Shown here one piece after another: positions 46,240 through 54,965 of a DNA stretch of 64,000 bases. Origin of the DNA: Erysipelotrichaceae bacterium. Lineage in GTDB: Bacteria; Bacillota_I; Bacilli_A; Erysipelotrichales; Erysipelotrichaceae. The position numbers were made by a program, and so were the translations under genes. How positions within the stretch are numbered: the first letter of the stretch is position 1; every line of letters starts with the position of its first letter. A model generated the notes under the pieces. The model saw only the letters and a list, made by a program, of their open reading frames with translations, ran no database searches and was not told the DNA's origin. The DNA is taken from assembly GCA_012523895.1 (NCBI GenBank), contig JAAYSZ010000010.1:21130-85129 (forward strand), written 5' to 3'.

Positions 46240-46267
46240 AAAGCGGCATTAAAATTAATGTCGCTTT
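46240..46267 (+). other. Hairpin downstream of cluster A
   Basis: Arms AAAGCGGCATTA (46240-46251) and TAATGTCGCTTT (46256-46267) pair over 12 positions with one G-U. No T run; a stronger terminator follows at 46278. Confidence 0.6.
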
Positions 46268-46277
46268 ATTATAATAA

Positions 46278-46319
46278 AAAGTCCAAATAATCTTTATTAC
46301 AATTATTTGAACTTTTTTT
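46278..46319 (+). terminator. Terminator of cluster A
   Basis: Arms of 14 nt with one mismatch (46278-46291 and 46302-46315; core CAAATAAT/ATTATTTG) followed by a T run to 46319. Confidence 0.8.
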
Positions 46320-46427
46320 GTAATTCAACTCTTTTATTAATAATATTAAACTAATGACACAAAACGACTTCATTTCATATTAATAATTTACTCTTATATT
46401 TATAATTTATTAACGATACTAAATAAA

Positions 46428-47408
46428 TTAAATTTTAGCAGCTTCAATAATCCATCGAATTGTCTCACTACTAATAGATGAATCAATACTGCAATCTGCT
46501 CCAATTATAAACTTTCTTCCTCGAGCCTCTGATATATATTTTTTTGTTGTAGCTTTAATTGTTTCTTCATCATTACTATATATAAGGCTGTTTGCTCGGT
46601 TATTAAAACCAGCAATTAATGTAATATTTTTATCAAAATAATCATTTGCTTTTGTTATAGTCATAATTTCATTAGTTCCTGGATCTTGTTCAACATGAGT
46701 ATCCCAGTTTATTCCTGCACTCTCTAAATGGCTCCACAAACTTAAATCGTTTTTCCCATACCAAGCACAGTAATGTATTATATTATTTTTAAAATAACTA
46801 TTTGCTTTTGACACTAAATGTTCATCCCATTTCAATAATCTTTTTCGATATATATCTGAAGGTATTGCCTCATTACCTCCATTACGAAGTGAAATCATAA
46901 CTCCTTCAATCCCAATTTTATAATATTCTTCTAATAAAATATCATTACATTTTTGAGCAAATTCCATCGTATTATCAATTACTTTATTTTCTTTGTAAAA
47001 TTCATTATCAATATTAATTTTAGATTCGAAACTGTATTTAGCTGTTTTTTTAATATTATTATAGGGTGTATATAACAATCCATAAATCGCTGTATCTTTT
47101 AGTTCTGAAAAAATTCTCTTTACTCTATCAACTTGACCTTGAATAAACGGATGGTTCTTAGTAATTTCTGGATAAGTGCAAAAGTCATTAATACTACCAG
47201 ATACATTATTTATTGGCAATCCATCAAATCCATCAACTTGAACAAGTAATATATCTATATCTGTTTCTTTAGCCCATTGCACATAATCATTTACACTATT
47301 ATCTTCATTTTGGTCAAAAAAGTGTCTATATAACATCACAGGAACTCTGTCTGTTTTTAATCCAGCAAATGTTCTTCTTACTCTCTCAATTTTATTAATG
47401 ACATTCAC
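46428..47408 (-). CDS. Uroporphyrinogen decarboxylase-like (URO-D family) protein, cluster B
   Basis: The 326 residues have the URO-D/corrinoid methyltransferase fold: start RVRRTFAGLKTDRVPVMLYRHFF, a middle block VMISLRNGGNEAIPSDIYRKRLLKWDEHLVSKA, HYCAWYG and the late INWDTHVEQDPGT and GADCSIDSSISSETIRWIIEA. Family members bind tetrapyrroles or act as methyltransferases; the substrate here is unknown. Its place as last gene of a PTS operon, 13 nt after IID, suggests a sugar-linked role that the family is not known for. No haem or corrinoid genes are nearby. Confidence 0.72.
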   Translation of the reverse strand: MNVINKIERVRRTFAGLKTDRVPVMLYRHFFDQNEDNSVNDYVQWAKETDIDILLVQVDGFDGLPINNVSGSINDFCTYPEITKNHPFIQGQVDRVKRIFSELKDTAIYGLLYTPYNNIKKTAKYSFESKINIDNEFYKENKVIDNTMEFAQKCNDILLEEYYKIGIEGVMISLRNGGNEAIPSDIYRKRLLKWDEHLVSKANSYFKNNIIHYCAWYGKNDLSLWSHLESAGINWDTHVEQDPGTNEIMTITKANDYFDKNITLIAGFNNRANSLIYSNDEETIKATTKKYISEARGRKFIIGADCSIDSSISSETIRWIIEAAKI

Positions 47409-47420
47409 CCTCTTTCTAAA

Positions 47421-48266
47421 TTAGCCTAAGATACCTAAAGCACCTAGAATAAAAGCTCCTACAAATAATATCCCCATAACATGAAGACTTTTCATTCTTT
47501 TAACTTTCATTAAATAATACGATAAAAATATTGCTGTTAATGGTAATAATCCCTTTAAAATAGGATCAATAATTCCTGATTGCAAAGGCATTTGAAATTG
47601 TCCAATAGTAATTACTATAGGGCTACTCAAATTAACAAAAGAAGCTCCAAGAGCACCTAATACTATAGCCCCTAAAATTGATGCACTCATAATTACAGAC
47701 TGGATAAGATTTCCACTTAATATTTTTTGAATTCCTTCTGTTCCTAATTCATAACCTTTCATCCAAACATTATATGCAATGGTCCACATAATACTTGTTA
47801 ATAATAGGATATAGATAAGAGGTCCTAAAAGATTACCTTCTATCCCTAAACTTATACCTATTGCTAATAATATAGGAACTATCGTTCCTTGCCATAATGT
47901 ATCTCCAACACCTGCAAGTGGCCCCATTAAACCAGTTTTTATACTATTAATTGCTTCCCCGGTTATTGGTGCTCCATTAGCCTTTTGTTCTTCCATTGCA
48001 ATTACTATCCCATGTATAACACCACCGAAATGAGGTTCTGTATTAAAGAATGCCATGTGTCTTTGCAACGCTTCTTTCATTCCGTCTGGATCATCGCCAT
48101 AAAGCCTTTTAAAAACCGGTTTCAAACTGGAAGTAAACATTGAAGCTTGTAATCTTTCATAATTATAATTTGTATGCGAAATGAAACTCCATCGGATAAA
48201 TGATTTAACTACATCTGACTTCGTAAGCTTTTTTTCTAATTTAATATCTTCGTTATTTTTTGTCAT
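47421..48266 (-). CDS. PTS mannose-family IID, cluster B
   Basis: The start ATG at 48266 follows GGAGGGATAAT; a longer frame from 48293 lies inside IIC. The 281 residues contain TKSDVVKSFIRWSFISHTNYNYERLQASMFTSSLKPVFKRLYG and KTGLMGPLAGVGDTLWQGTIVPILLAIGI, both IID signatures, with C-terminal membrane helices. It partners with the IIC upstream. Confidence 0.94.
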   Translation of the reverse strand: MTKNNEDIKLEKKLTKSDVVKSFIRWSFISHTNYNYERLQASMFTSSLKPVFKRLYGDDPDGMKEALQRHMAFFNTEPHFGGVIHGIVIAMEEQKANGAPITGEAINSIKTGLMGPLAGVGDTLWQGTIVPILLAIGISLGIEGNLLGPLIYILLLTSIMWTIAYNVWMKGYELGTEGIQKILSGNLIQSVIMSASILGAIVLGALGASFVNLSSPIVITIGQFQMPLQSGIIDPILKGLLPLTAIFLSYYLMKVKRMKSLHVMGILFVGAFILGALGILG

Positions 48267-48279
48267 ATTATCCCTCCAT

Positions 48280-49041
48280 CTATACTCTTCCATCTTTCAT
48301 ATATAAACTGGTGTAAGTATATGCAAATATTACTCCAAATATTGCTACAGCAATCATAGGTAGCTCTAAATACATAACTAAAATAAATCCTAATATAAAA
48401 TATAATAAGCTCCCCTGTCTTGTTATTTGTCTTAAATTCATCGCTATACCAATAGCGGGCAATACTCCTCCGACAACTTGTAGACCGTTCATAATATTTT
48501 CAGGTAATTTTGCAATAACATCGGTTACAACATCAGCACCATAGTACGCACCAATAAATACTGGAACAATACACATTATTGCCATTACTATTTGTGGAGG
48601 CCATAGATTCCAGAATGCAAGTTTTTCAATATCTCCTTCAGCAGCAGCTTTATCACATACGTGGACAAATAAAACATCAATAGACATGTGTGCAATCCAT
48701 ATCAAAGTCCCTAATAACCCAAGTGGCATTGCTATACTAATTGCTACTGATGGTCCAACCCCTGCTGCCATTGCAAGTGCTGTTCCTAAAGTTCCAGCAA
48801 GTCCTGGATTAGATGGCGCTGCTCCTCCAACATTCATAAAAGCAATGTAAGGAAGATTTATTGAAGCACCAATGATACATCCTTGAACAGGATCTCCTAA
48901 AATAATACCAACTATAGTTCCTCCAATGAGTGGTCTATATAAGCCACAGTAGCTTACCAGGAAAGTTAACCATGGAGTTCCAACTTCGCCTAGATAATAA
49001 ACCACACCAATTAGGAATGCTTGTAGTGCACTTATTTGCAT
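48280..49041 (-). CDS. PTS mannose-family IIC, cluster B
   Basis: The 253-residue membrane protein shows LYRPLIGGTIVGIILGDPVQGCIIGASINLPYIAFMNVGGAAPSNPGLAGTLGTALAMAAG, the IIC signature, and about seven helices. It ends MKDGRV with no acidic tail. Preceded by IIB with a 14-nt gap. Confidence 0.95.
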   Translation of the reverse strand: MQISALQAFLIGVVYYLGEVGTPWLTFLVSYCGLYRPLIGGTIVGIILGDPVQGCIIGASINLPYIAFMNVGGAAPSNPGLAGTLGTALAMAAGVGPSVAISIAMPLGLLGTLIWIAHMSIDVLFVHVCDKAAAEGDIEKLAFWNLWPPQIVMAIMCIVPVFIGAYYGADVVTDVIAKLPENIMNGLQVVGGVLPAIGIAMNLRQITRQGSLLYFILGFILVMYLELPMIAVAIFGVIFAYTYTSLYMKDGRV

Positions 49042-49055
49042 AATTATTTCCTCCT

Positions 49056-49532
49056 TTACTTAAAATAATCTCTTGCATCTAATTTTCTGTCTTCTGCAAC
49101 AATTTGAATGCTTACATCAATTCCTTGATTTATCATTCTTTGAATAGATGTTTTTTCATCTTTTGATGCGGCTAGCCATTTGTATACAGTTTCTCTTTCT
49201 GAATTTATTGCCATTCCCCCAATATTAATTTCACTAATATTGATACCGTTGTTAATTAGATATTCTAATGTTTGAGGATATTTTACTAACAATATTATTC
49301 TTTCATCTTTTTTACTTTTTGCTAATTCAACAACTGCTTGCTCTTTAGTAAAAAGATAAAATTGAATATTATGTGGAACAACGCTTTTTAATACAATTTC
49401 TAACATAGGATTATTAGCAGTAGCGTCATCAACCACAACAATTACATTTGCTTTTAAATAATTTAACCACGATGTCATAACTTGACCATGAACAAGACGA
49501 TCGTCAATTCTAGCTAGTACAATATTTGTCAT
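49056..49532 (-). CDS. PTS mannose-family IIB, cluster B
   Basis: The ATG at 49532 is chosen because AAGGAGGAATAAA precedes it; the frame extends upstream into IIA. The 158 residues start TNIVLARIDDRLVHGQVMTSW with phosphorylated His15 and contain INIGGMAINSERE. The gene ends with RKLDARDYFK. Confidence 0.95.
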   Translation of the reverse strand: MTNIVLARIDDRLVHGQVMTSWLNYLKANVIVVVDDATANNPMLEIVLKSVVPHNIQFYLFTKEQAVVELAKSKKDERIILLVKYPQTLEYLINNGINISEINIGGMAINSERETVYKWLAASKDEKTSIQRMINQGIDVSIQIVAEDRKLDARDYFK

Positions 49533-49533
49533 T

Positions 49534-49959
49534 TTATTCCTCCTTAAGTTTAAATAAGTCATTCACTTTATATATACCCGAGACCCCTGCCTTATAACTT
49601 TGTTCATAAAGATTCTCCAAAGAAATATTTTTCTCTTCTCTTAACATAAGTAGGTTTAACAACATAGGTACATTTAATCCAGTAATACAATATACTTTGT
49701 GCTGATAATTTATATCATTAATTATTTGAATCATTATATTAGCTGGACTACCTCCAAACAAATCAGTAAAAACTATAACACCCTCACCCTCATCAACCTC
49801 CTTTATTTTTTGTTTTATTTTATTTGAGAATTCTTGTATATCATCTCCTTGCGATAAACAAACGCAATCTATAAGTTTTTTTTGACCAATAATCAATTCA
49901 ACACTATCTATAAAGGATTTTGCTAAACAACCATGTGTCGCTAATAATACACCAACCAT
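49534..49959 (-). CDS. PTS mannose-family IIA, cluster B
   Basis: From the ATG at 49959 (GGGAGGTAAAA upstream) the protein has 141 residues with VGVLLATHGCLAKSFIDS, phosphorylated His9, and VIVFTDLFGGSPANIM. It ends FKLKEE without an acidic tail. It is the only IIA within the three-cluster region, so it may serve clusters A and C as well. Confidence 0.93.
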   Translation of the reverse strand: MVGVLLATHGCLAKSFIDSVELIIGQKKLIDCVCLSQGDDIQEFSNKIKQKIKEVDEGEGVIVFTDLFGGSPANIMIQIINDINYQHKVYCITGLNVPMLLNLLMLREEKNISLENLYEQSYKAGVSGIYKVNDLFKLKEE

Positions 49960-50004
49960 TTTTACCTCCCCTATATTCTTATTCATCTAATTAAATTGTA
50001 TATT

Positions 50005-50033
50005 AAAAAAACAGAGCAAATTACTCTGTTTTT
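50005..50033 (-). terminator. Terminator between the PRD regulator and cluster B PTS genes
   Basis: Stem AAACAGAG/CTCTGTTT with a 7-nt loop and a long T run on the minus strand. It lies between the regulator's end (50053) and the IIA start (49959), so it ends the regulator transcript or serves as an attenuator for the PTS genes. Confidence 0.8.
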
Positions 50034-50052
50034 CACTAAATATTCGTGCAAA

Positions 50053-51960
50053 TTATAGAAAATTTTTCAATCTATTTTTTATTATAAGTGTAATATCATT
50101 AAAGCTAGTTGCATTTGTCAATTTATCTGATAAAGCTTCATCACTAACTAAATGTGATAAGCTAGCCCAAACTTGAAAAGCTTTAGGGTTATTTATTTCA
50201 GTAGATACTAAAAGTACTAATTTAACCTTATGATCATCATCCCAAAAAATTTCATTGGCAAGTAAACCCACTACGATAAAAGTGTTTTGTGTGATTGGAT
50301 ATAAAGTATGTGGCATAGCAATTTTACTTCCAAAATAAGTAGAACTCATGTTTTCTCTAGAATAAATTAATTCATCAAATTTATTAGGTAAATTATATTT
50401 TAACTTAGCCAATTTTATCAGTTTATTAATTACTTCATTCTTATCTTTTACATCACCATAAAAGAATAATTCACTGTCAAATAACTCCATAATTGAATCT
50501 ACAGATTTAAAACCATTTATGGCAATATTCATTCTAGAATAATCTTGGTCAGTAGGGAAAAGCGAAATTGGAACAAAAGCTCCTGACATTGAATCGGTAA
50601 CTTCTTCTGTTGTAAATATTGTGTCATATGATTTTATATCAGTTTTACAAAGTTCACGTGGTGGAATAATATCAATTTTTGTAATTTGATTTTTAAACCA
50701 TTGCAAAATCCTTTGTCTTAATATGATAGTCTCACTTCTTTTTAACTTGCTAATAATCAATACTTTTTTACCTTTAGATTCTAGAACAACATTTTCCAAT
50801 CCAAAATTGAAATATAAAGTTAAATATGCAACTTCATCTTCATTTATCCAAACATCAAATTCTTCAAACACTAATATTCTAAAATAATTAGCCATATCAA
50901 ACGCAAAAGGAAATGACCTTTTAATCTCTGGCAACAGTATATTTTCTAATTGCATATCATATTTTACTCTATGTAATAATGGAACAAAATGAAGTGAAAT
51001 AACAACTTTCAAATCTAAATTTTCAGAGAAATCTACTCCAAATTCTTTTTTTATTTTTGAAAAAGAATTAGATACAAAATCAACAATTTTATTTGATATG
51101 TAACTGATATCATCATAATCTCTTTTCCCACGTAACTTTAATGCTAAATATAAAATTTCATTATATATTAATTCTTCCGGGAAATTAAAACATTTATTAA
51201 AAATATCTCTTGCAATTTCCATTTCTACATCAATATTACCATCAACAAAAACTTCATTATTTATAGTATTTTTCATCTTTATTCTTTCTTCTGCTAATGA
51301 TAAATAAATTAATAAATCTTCAAATAATTTATCGCTTATTTTGAATTTATAATCAGATAAGATATTTAATAATTTTTTTCTAATTATTGAAATAGTTTCT
51401 AAATCAGTTTCAAACATGTTACTAGATAAATTTAAATTTGGAATTAAATTCTCTTTTATTAAACATTTTCTTTTATTTATTTCTTCTCCAACAATATAAT
51501 AACCTTTGCTTTTATTGTAAAGTAGGTCTAATTTATAATTACTTAATATTCCTTTTATAATTTTCAAATCAGAATAAAATGTAGATTCTGAAACAAATAC
51601 AGAATCTATCATTTTTCTTTTTGAATGATAAATTCCACATGATAATAACATTTTTAACAAAATTCTTATTCTTGATTTAGGTTCATTAAAATCTTTAGAA
51701 TAATCAAGTTCATTTAAATTCAAAACATTTTCTGAAGCATTTACTACTCTATGTGTGTAGTCAAGTTTATAACCTTTTGAAGGTGCAGATATCAAACGAA
51801 ATCTGTTATTATTATCAAGCTTATCTTTTATTGCTTTTATGTCAGACTTTATTGTCCTTTCACTTACATTGCAATAGCTCGACAACCTAGATGATGTAAC
51901 AAAAACACCTAAATTATTCAAAAGAAATTCAATTATTTTCTTTTGTCTATTTGTTAACAT
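50053..51960 (-). CDS. PRD-domain transcriptional regulator (MtlR/LicR-like)
   Basis: From the ATG at 51960 (GGGGGAG upstream) there are 635 residues: an HTH_11 domain (LTNRQKKIIEFLLNN...SERTIKSDIKAIKDKL), an Mga-like HTH (about 90-160), two PRDs, a IIB-like region (KKVLIISKLKRSETI, about 405) that lacks the usual cysteine, and a C-terminal IIA-fru domain with GSKIAMPHTLYP. PRD2 keeps its histidine (SLHFVPLLHRV), while PRD1 has tyrosine at the equivalent place (IYLSLAEERI). No AAA+ domain, so it is not LevR-like. It presumably controls the cluster B PTS genes in answer to phosphorylation by HPr and IIB. Confidence 0.85.
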   Translation of the reverse strand: MLTNRQKKIIEFLLNNLGVFVTSSRLSSYCNVSERTIKSDIKAIKDKLDNNNRFRLISAPSKGYKLDYTHRVVNASENVLNLNELDYSKDFNEPKSRIRILLKMLLSCGIYHSKRKMIDSVFVSESTFYSDLKIIKGILSNYKLDLLYNKSKGYYIVGEEINKRKCLIKENLIPNLNLSSNMFETDLETISIIRKKLLNILSDYKFKISDKLFEDLLIYLSLAEERIKMKNTINNEVFVDGNIDVEMEIARDIFNKCFNFPEELIYNEILYLALKLRGKRDYDDISYISNKIVDFVSNSFSKIKKEFGVDFSENLDLKVVISLHFVPLLHRVKYDMQLENILLPEIKRSFPFAFDMANYFRILVFEEFDVWINEDEVAYLTLYFNFGLENVVLESKGKKVLIISKLKRSETIILRQRILQWFKNQITKIDIIPPRELCKTDIKSYDTIFTTEEVTDSMSGAFVPISLFPTDQDYSRMNIAINGFKSVDSIMELFDSELFFYGDVKDKNEVINKLIKLAKLKYNLPNKFDELIYSRENMSSTYFGSKIAMPHTLYPITQNTFIVVGLLANEIFWDDDHKVKLVLLVSTEINNPKAFQVWASLSHLVSDEALSDKLTNATSFNDITLIIKNRLKNFL

Positions 51961-51975
51961 ATTAACTCCCCCTTT

Positions 51976-51997
51976 AATTTTATCATGCAATAAAATT
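51976..51997. promoter_or_regulatory. Inverted repeat before the PRD regulator gene
   Basis: Arms AATTTTAT (51976-51983) and ATAAAATT (51990-51997) flank 6 nt, directly upstream of the ribosome binding site. It could be an operator or an RNA hairpin; AT-rich chance pairing cannot be excluded. Confidence 0.35.
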
Positions 51998-52182
51998 TGT
52001 TTAATATGAATATCTTCATCAATATATAGTGAAATAATAAAATTAATTGAAAGTTAATCTAAATTCATTTATTTTATTAGTTATTAAGAAATTTATAAAT
52101 TTATTAAATATGATTTTTACAACTTGTTTAATGAATTGCAAGAACAGTAAGAATTGAAAATATAATTGATTATTTACACATT

Positions 52183-52236
52183 AAAAGGCTGCAACTTAAC
52201 TTAATATATAAATTCTAGTTAATTACAGCTCTTTTT
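52183..52236. terminator. Bidirectional terminator between clusters B and C
   Basis: Imperfect stem GCTGCAACTTAACT (plus, about 52188-52201) with AGTTAATTACAGC (52217-52229), flanked by AAAA and CTTTTT on the plus strand and by T runs on both strands. It ends cluster C. The DNA between it and the PRD gene (about 51998-52182) is AT-rich with no clear feature. Confidence 0.65.
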
Positions 52237-52245
52237 CTATCTTCT

Positions 52246-52400
52246 TTTACCAATCTTATTTGATTCACGATTAATTCGTTAAATTTTTAATATTTACATG
52301 TTTAATCCAACTGGCTATAGATATGCCATCATAATAACAGAGGAATTTTTCAGCATTACCTTATATAGCTCATTCTTCAAGTAAAATTGGCACATTGATA
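52246..52400 (-). pseudogene. Decayed duplicate of the BtpA C-terminus
   Basis: Reading the minus strand in the frame of the intact gene gives NVPILL, two stop codons, then NAEKFLCYYDGISIASWIKH followed by VNIKN; a shift to the next frame continues NRESNKI. This lines up with IPIFLSGGSNGDNVTELLS, YYDGVSVGTWVKNGNMKN and DSEKAKI at the end of the btpA gene just upstream (52412-53218). It begins about 12 nt past that gene's stop. It is a tandem 3'-end duplication, or the remains of a second btpA, broken by stops and a frameshift. Confidence 0.75.
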
Positions 52401-52411
52401 GTTTATTTTTA

Positions 52412-53218
52412 TTAAATAATTTGCTTTTTATTCTTGGTTGCTCTAACTCCATCCATAAATATTTTTGCTTTTTCTGAATCAATTGGATTTTTCATATTAC
52501 CATTTTTTACCCATGTTCCTACACTCACACCATCATAGTAAGAAAGTAATTCTGTAACATTATCTCCATTTGAGCCTCCACTTAGGAAGATAGGTATTTC
52601 ATCACCTATTCGTTTTCTAACATCTTTTATATATTGGATACTTTCATCTTTATTTCTTCCGCCTAAAAACAACCCATCAGCAAAAGCATTCTGCACTGTA
52701 TCCCAAGCATTTTCAACTATGCTTTTACCTCCAATTTGTTCATAATGTATTTCTTGTATATCCGCAAAAACCATAATTTTTGAATTAAGTCTTTTTCTTA
52801 AATAACATAAATCTACACATTCAGCTTCAAGCATTCCTGCATACCCAACTTCAACACCTGTATAAGTATGCTCTACACGAATAAAATCAGATCCAGCAGC
52901 TTCCGCTACAGCTAAAGAAGCTAAACCATCCCAATTAATTAAAATCCCTTGTACCATATCTGGAAATTCTTCATTTAATTTACGTGCTAAAACACTATAA
53001 AACGCAATAGTTTCTATATTTGCTTTTTGTTTTACAGGATGGTCGTTCCTATTTTGAATTATATAACCATCAAATCCATTATCTTTTAGCATTTGAACTT
53101 CTTTAATAGATAAATCTAAAACTTTATCAAATGTCATTCCTTGATTTCTATAACTCCCAGGCATAGGCTCTGGTTGAATCATAGCAAGTGCAAGTGGATT
53201 TTTTTTCCCTCTAAACAT
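52412..53218 (-). CDS. BtpA/SgcQ-family protein, cluster C
   Basis: The 268 residues follow the BtpA family: LALAMIQPEPMPGSYRNQGMTFDKVLDLSIKEV (about 8-40), FDGYIIQNRND, VQGILINWDGLASLAVAEAAGSDFIRVEHTYTGVEVGYAG and FLSGGSNGDNVTELLSYYDGVSVGTWVK. It is a TIM barrel with a probable phosphate-binding end. It is more diverged from the cluster A copy than a recent duplicate would be. It overlaps the isomerase-like gene by 8 nt and is last in the operon. Confidence 0.87.
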   Translation of the reverse strand: MFRGKKNPLALAMIQPEPMPGSYRNQGMTFDKVLDLSIKEVQMLKDNGFDGYIIQNRNDHPVKQKANIETIAFYSVLARKLNEEFPDMVQGILINWDGLASLAVAEAAGSDFIRVEHTYTGVEVGYAGMLEAECVDLCYLRKRLNSKIMVFADIQEIHYEQIGGKSIVENAWDTVQNAFADGLFLGGRNKDESIQYIKDVRKRIGDEIPIFLSGGSNGDNVTELLSYYDGVSVGTWVKNGNMKNPIDSEKAKIFMDGVRATKNKKQII

Positions 53219-54176
53219 ATGGTTCTCCTTTTAAATATTTTGCATAATTCATCGCTATTGAATACATAGCTCGAGGTGGTATGACACCTAATTCAGTTAC
53301 AATTGCAGTAATTAATTCTGGTTCAACTTCTACGAGTTTTACACCATTAAAATCAATCTTCTCAACTAGTTCTTTTTCCCAATTTGTCGCTATTTTTATA
53401 CTATAGTCATATGGCATAGGTGATAATCTTGTAAACCCATAAGCATTACGTTCATCAACTTTTATCATTGGAGTAAGTGCAAATAATGGTTTGTTTAAAC
53501 TTTTACATAAAATAGCCAAAATATCTGAACCAATTGTATTAAAAACAGTTCCATCTGGATAATAACTTTCCACACCAATAAATGCTGCATCACATTTTTT
53601 TAAAACTTCTAACATTGTTGAATCAGGAAAGAAAAATGTGCGATGCCCTGCTTTTAAAGCAGCTTCAACAAAAGGACGTCCACCATCAAGTGCCCTGCTT
53701 TCTGCAATATATATATCAATAGATGAATTAGATTTAAGTATTAATTCATTTAATGTACTTGAATAATCAAACAACATTATTGCTTTCATGTTTTCTATAA
53801 GATTATTAGAATACTCAATAATTTTTGCAGTATTCTTTTTTGCATTTTTATCATATTCTTTTATTTTATTAATAATTTTTTGTTTTGCTTTATCTAAATC
53901 ATTAAAATCGATATCATTAAAGCCATATGTCATTTCATTTATAGCATTATAGATAGCTCTGCTTTGATTTCCTCTAGTTTCCTTATAATATGATGCCACC
54001 TTAATAAATCTATCTTTTAATTCATTTTCAGTTTTACTATCATTAATAATATCAATTAATATTTCTCCAATCATATTAATGTGTCTATTAGCGCCCAACA
54101 CTCTACTATAACGAATATCATCAAAACTCTTAAATGAGGTATCAGGCAATAAAGATCTTATTAAGTCAATATTCAT
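53211..54176 (-). CDS. eIF2B-related sugar-phosphate isomerase-like protein
   Basis: The 321 residues have a helical N-terminus (about 1-130) and a Rossmann-like part with the IF-2B signatures ESRALDGGRPFVEAALKAGHRTFFFPDSTM, FIGVESYYPDGTVFNTIGSDILAI and the conserved end ITAIVTELGVIPPRAMYSI. Bacterial and archaeal relatives isomerise methylthioribose-1-phosphate or ribose-1,5-bisphosphate by opening a sugar phosphate ring. In this operon it probably isomerises a phosphorylated sugar made by the PTS route. Only one such gene is seen in the three PTS clusters. Confidence 0.75.
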   Translation of the reverse strand: MNIDLIRSLLPDTSFKSFDDIRYSRVLGANRHINMIGEILIDIINDSKTENELKDRFIKVASYYKETRGNQSRAIYNAINEMTYGFNDIDFNDLDKAKQKIINKIKEYDKNAKKNTAKIIEYSNNLIENMKAIMLFDYSSTLNELILKSNSSIDIYIAESRALDGGRPFVEAALKAGHRTFFFPDSTMLEVLKKCDAAFIGVESYYPDGTVFNTIGSDILAILCKSLNKPLFALTPMIKVDERNAYGFTRLSPMPYDYSIKIATNWEKELVEKIDFNGVKLVEVEPELITAIVTELGVIPPRAMYSIAMNYAKYLKGEPYV

Positions 54177-54223
54177 CTGTTCTCCTCTCTAATTAAATCA
54201 AAACAAATATTTTTTATTTATTT

Positions 54224-54949
54224 TTATAAATTAAGTAAAGCTTTTGCATTTTTGTAAAACAATTTTTCTTTTGTTTCTTTACCAAGATACAATAAATCAA
54301 ATGTACCTATAGAACAATCAGTAAATTTATGAGGATAATGCGTTCCAAATAATATTTTATTATTATCTATTGCAGCAAAAGCTTTACGCAATATTGGTAA
54401 CTCATACATACAAGATGTTTCAATATACATATTTTCAACGTTAGGAATTAACTCTATAGTTCCATACCCAAAATCTGTAGTTCCCATGTGTAATGCTACT
54501 ACTTTTACATTAGGATGTTTTTCTGCGTAAAACGCCCATTGTGCTGGCATGGTACGAGGACCCCATCCAGTGAAAACATTAATTATGAGTCCATATTGTT
54601 TTGCTAAATTAAATATATCGTCTATCGCATCGCATTCTTCTGGATAATAATTATGTTCTAAAGAATCTAACTCTACACACTTAAATAATCCAGACTCGCA
54701 AATTCGTTTCATTTCTTCCACACAATCAATAGTTTTAGGATTTATCACAGCACATCCAATCAGTTTCTCTGGATATTTCTGTATCAATTCTGCTATTTTG
54801 TTATTTTGTTCTGAAATATTTGGACCCTCTAACGCTGAAACAACTCTAATATTAATATTATTTTCATCCATATCTTTTAAAAGTCCTTCAACATCATAGG
54901 TATTTGTTTTTCTATCCCATTTTAAATGCGAATGATAATCGATAATCAT
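54224..54949 (-). CDS. Amidohydrolase-like TIM-barrel protein, second in cluster C
   Basis: The ATG at 54949 is 7 nt after GGAG; a TTG four codons upstream is less likely. The 241 residues show DYHSHLKWDRKTN (HxH at about 6-8), INVFTGWGPRTMPAQWA, VALHMGTTDFGYG and FGTHYPHKF. Here the aspartate of the STDWP motif is replaced (FGTHYPHK), suggesting a changed metal site. It lies between IID and the eIF2B-like gene. Confidence 0.8.
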   Translation of the reverse strand: MIIDYHSHLKWDRKTNTYDVEGLLKDMDENNINIRVVSALEGPNISEQNNKIAELIQKYPEKLIGCAVINPKTIDCVEEMKRICESGLFKCVELDSLEHNYYPEECDAIDDIFNLAKQYGLIINVFTGWGPRTMPAQWAFYAEKHPNVKVVALHMGTTDFGYGTIELIPNVENMYIETSCMYELPILRKAFAAIDNNKILFGTHYPHKFTDCSIGTFDLLYLGKETKEKLFYKNAKALLNL

Positions 54950-54965
54950 AATAATCTCCAATCTA

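Noticed and set aside
52237..52411. Regulatory leader or small RNA
   Set aside because: The sequence is explained better by the decayed BtpA duplicate.
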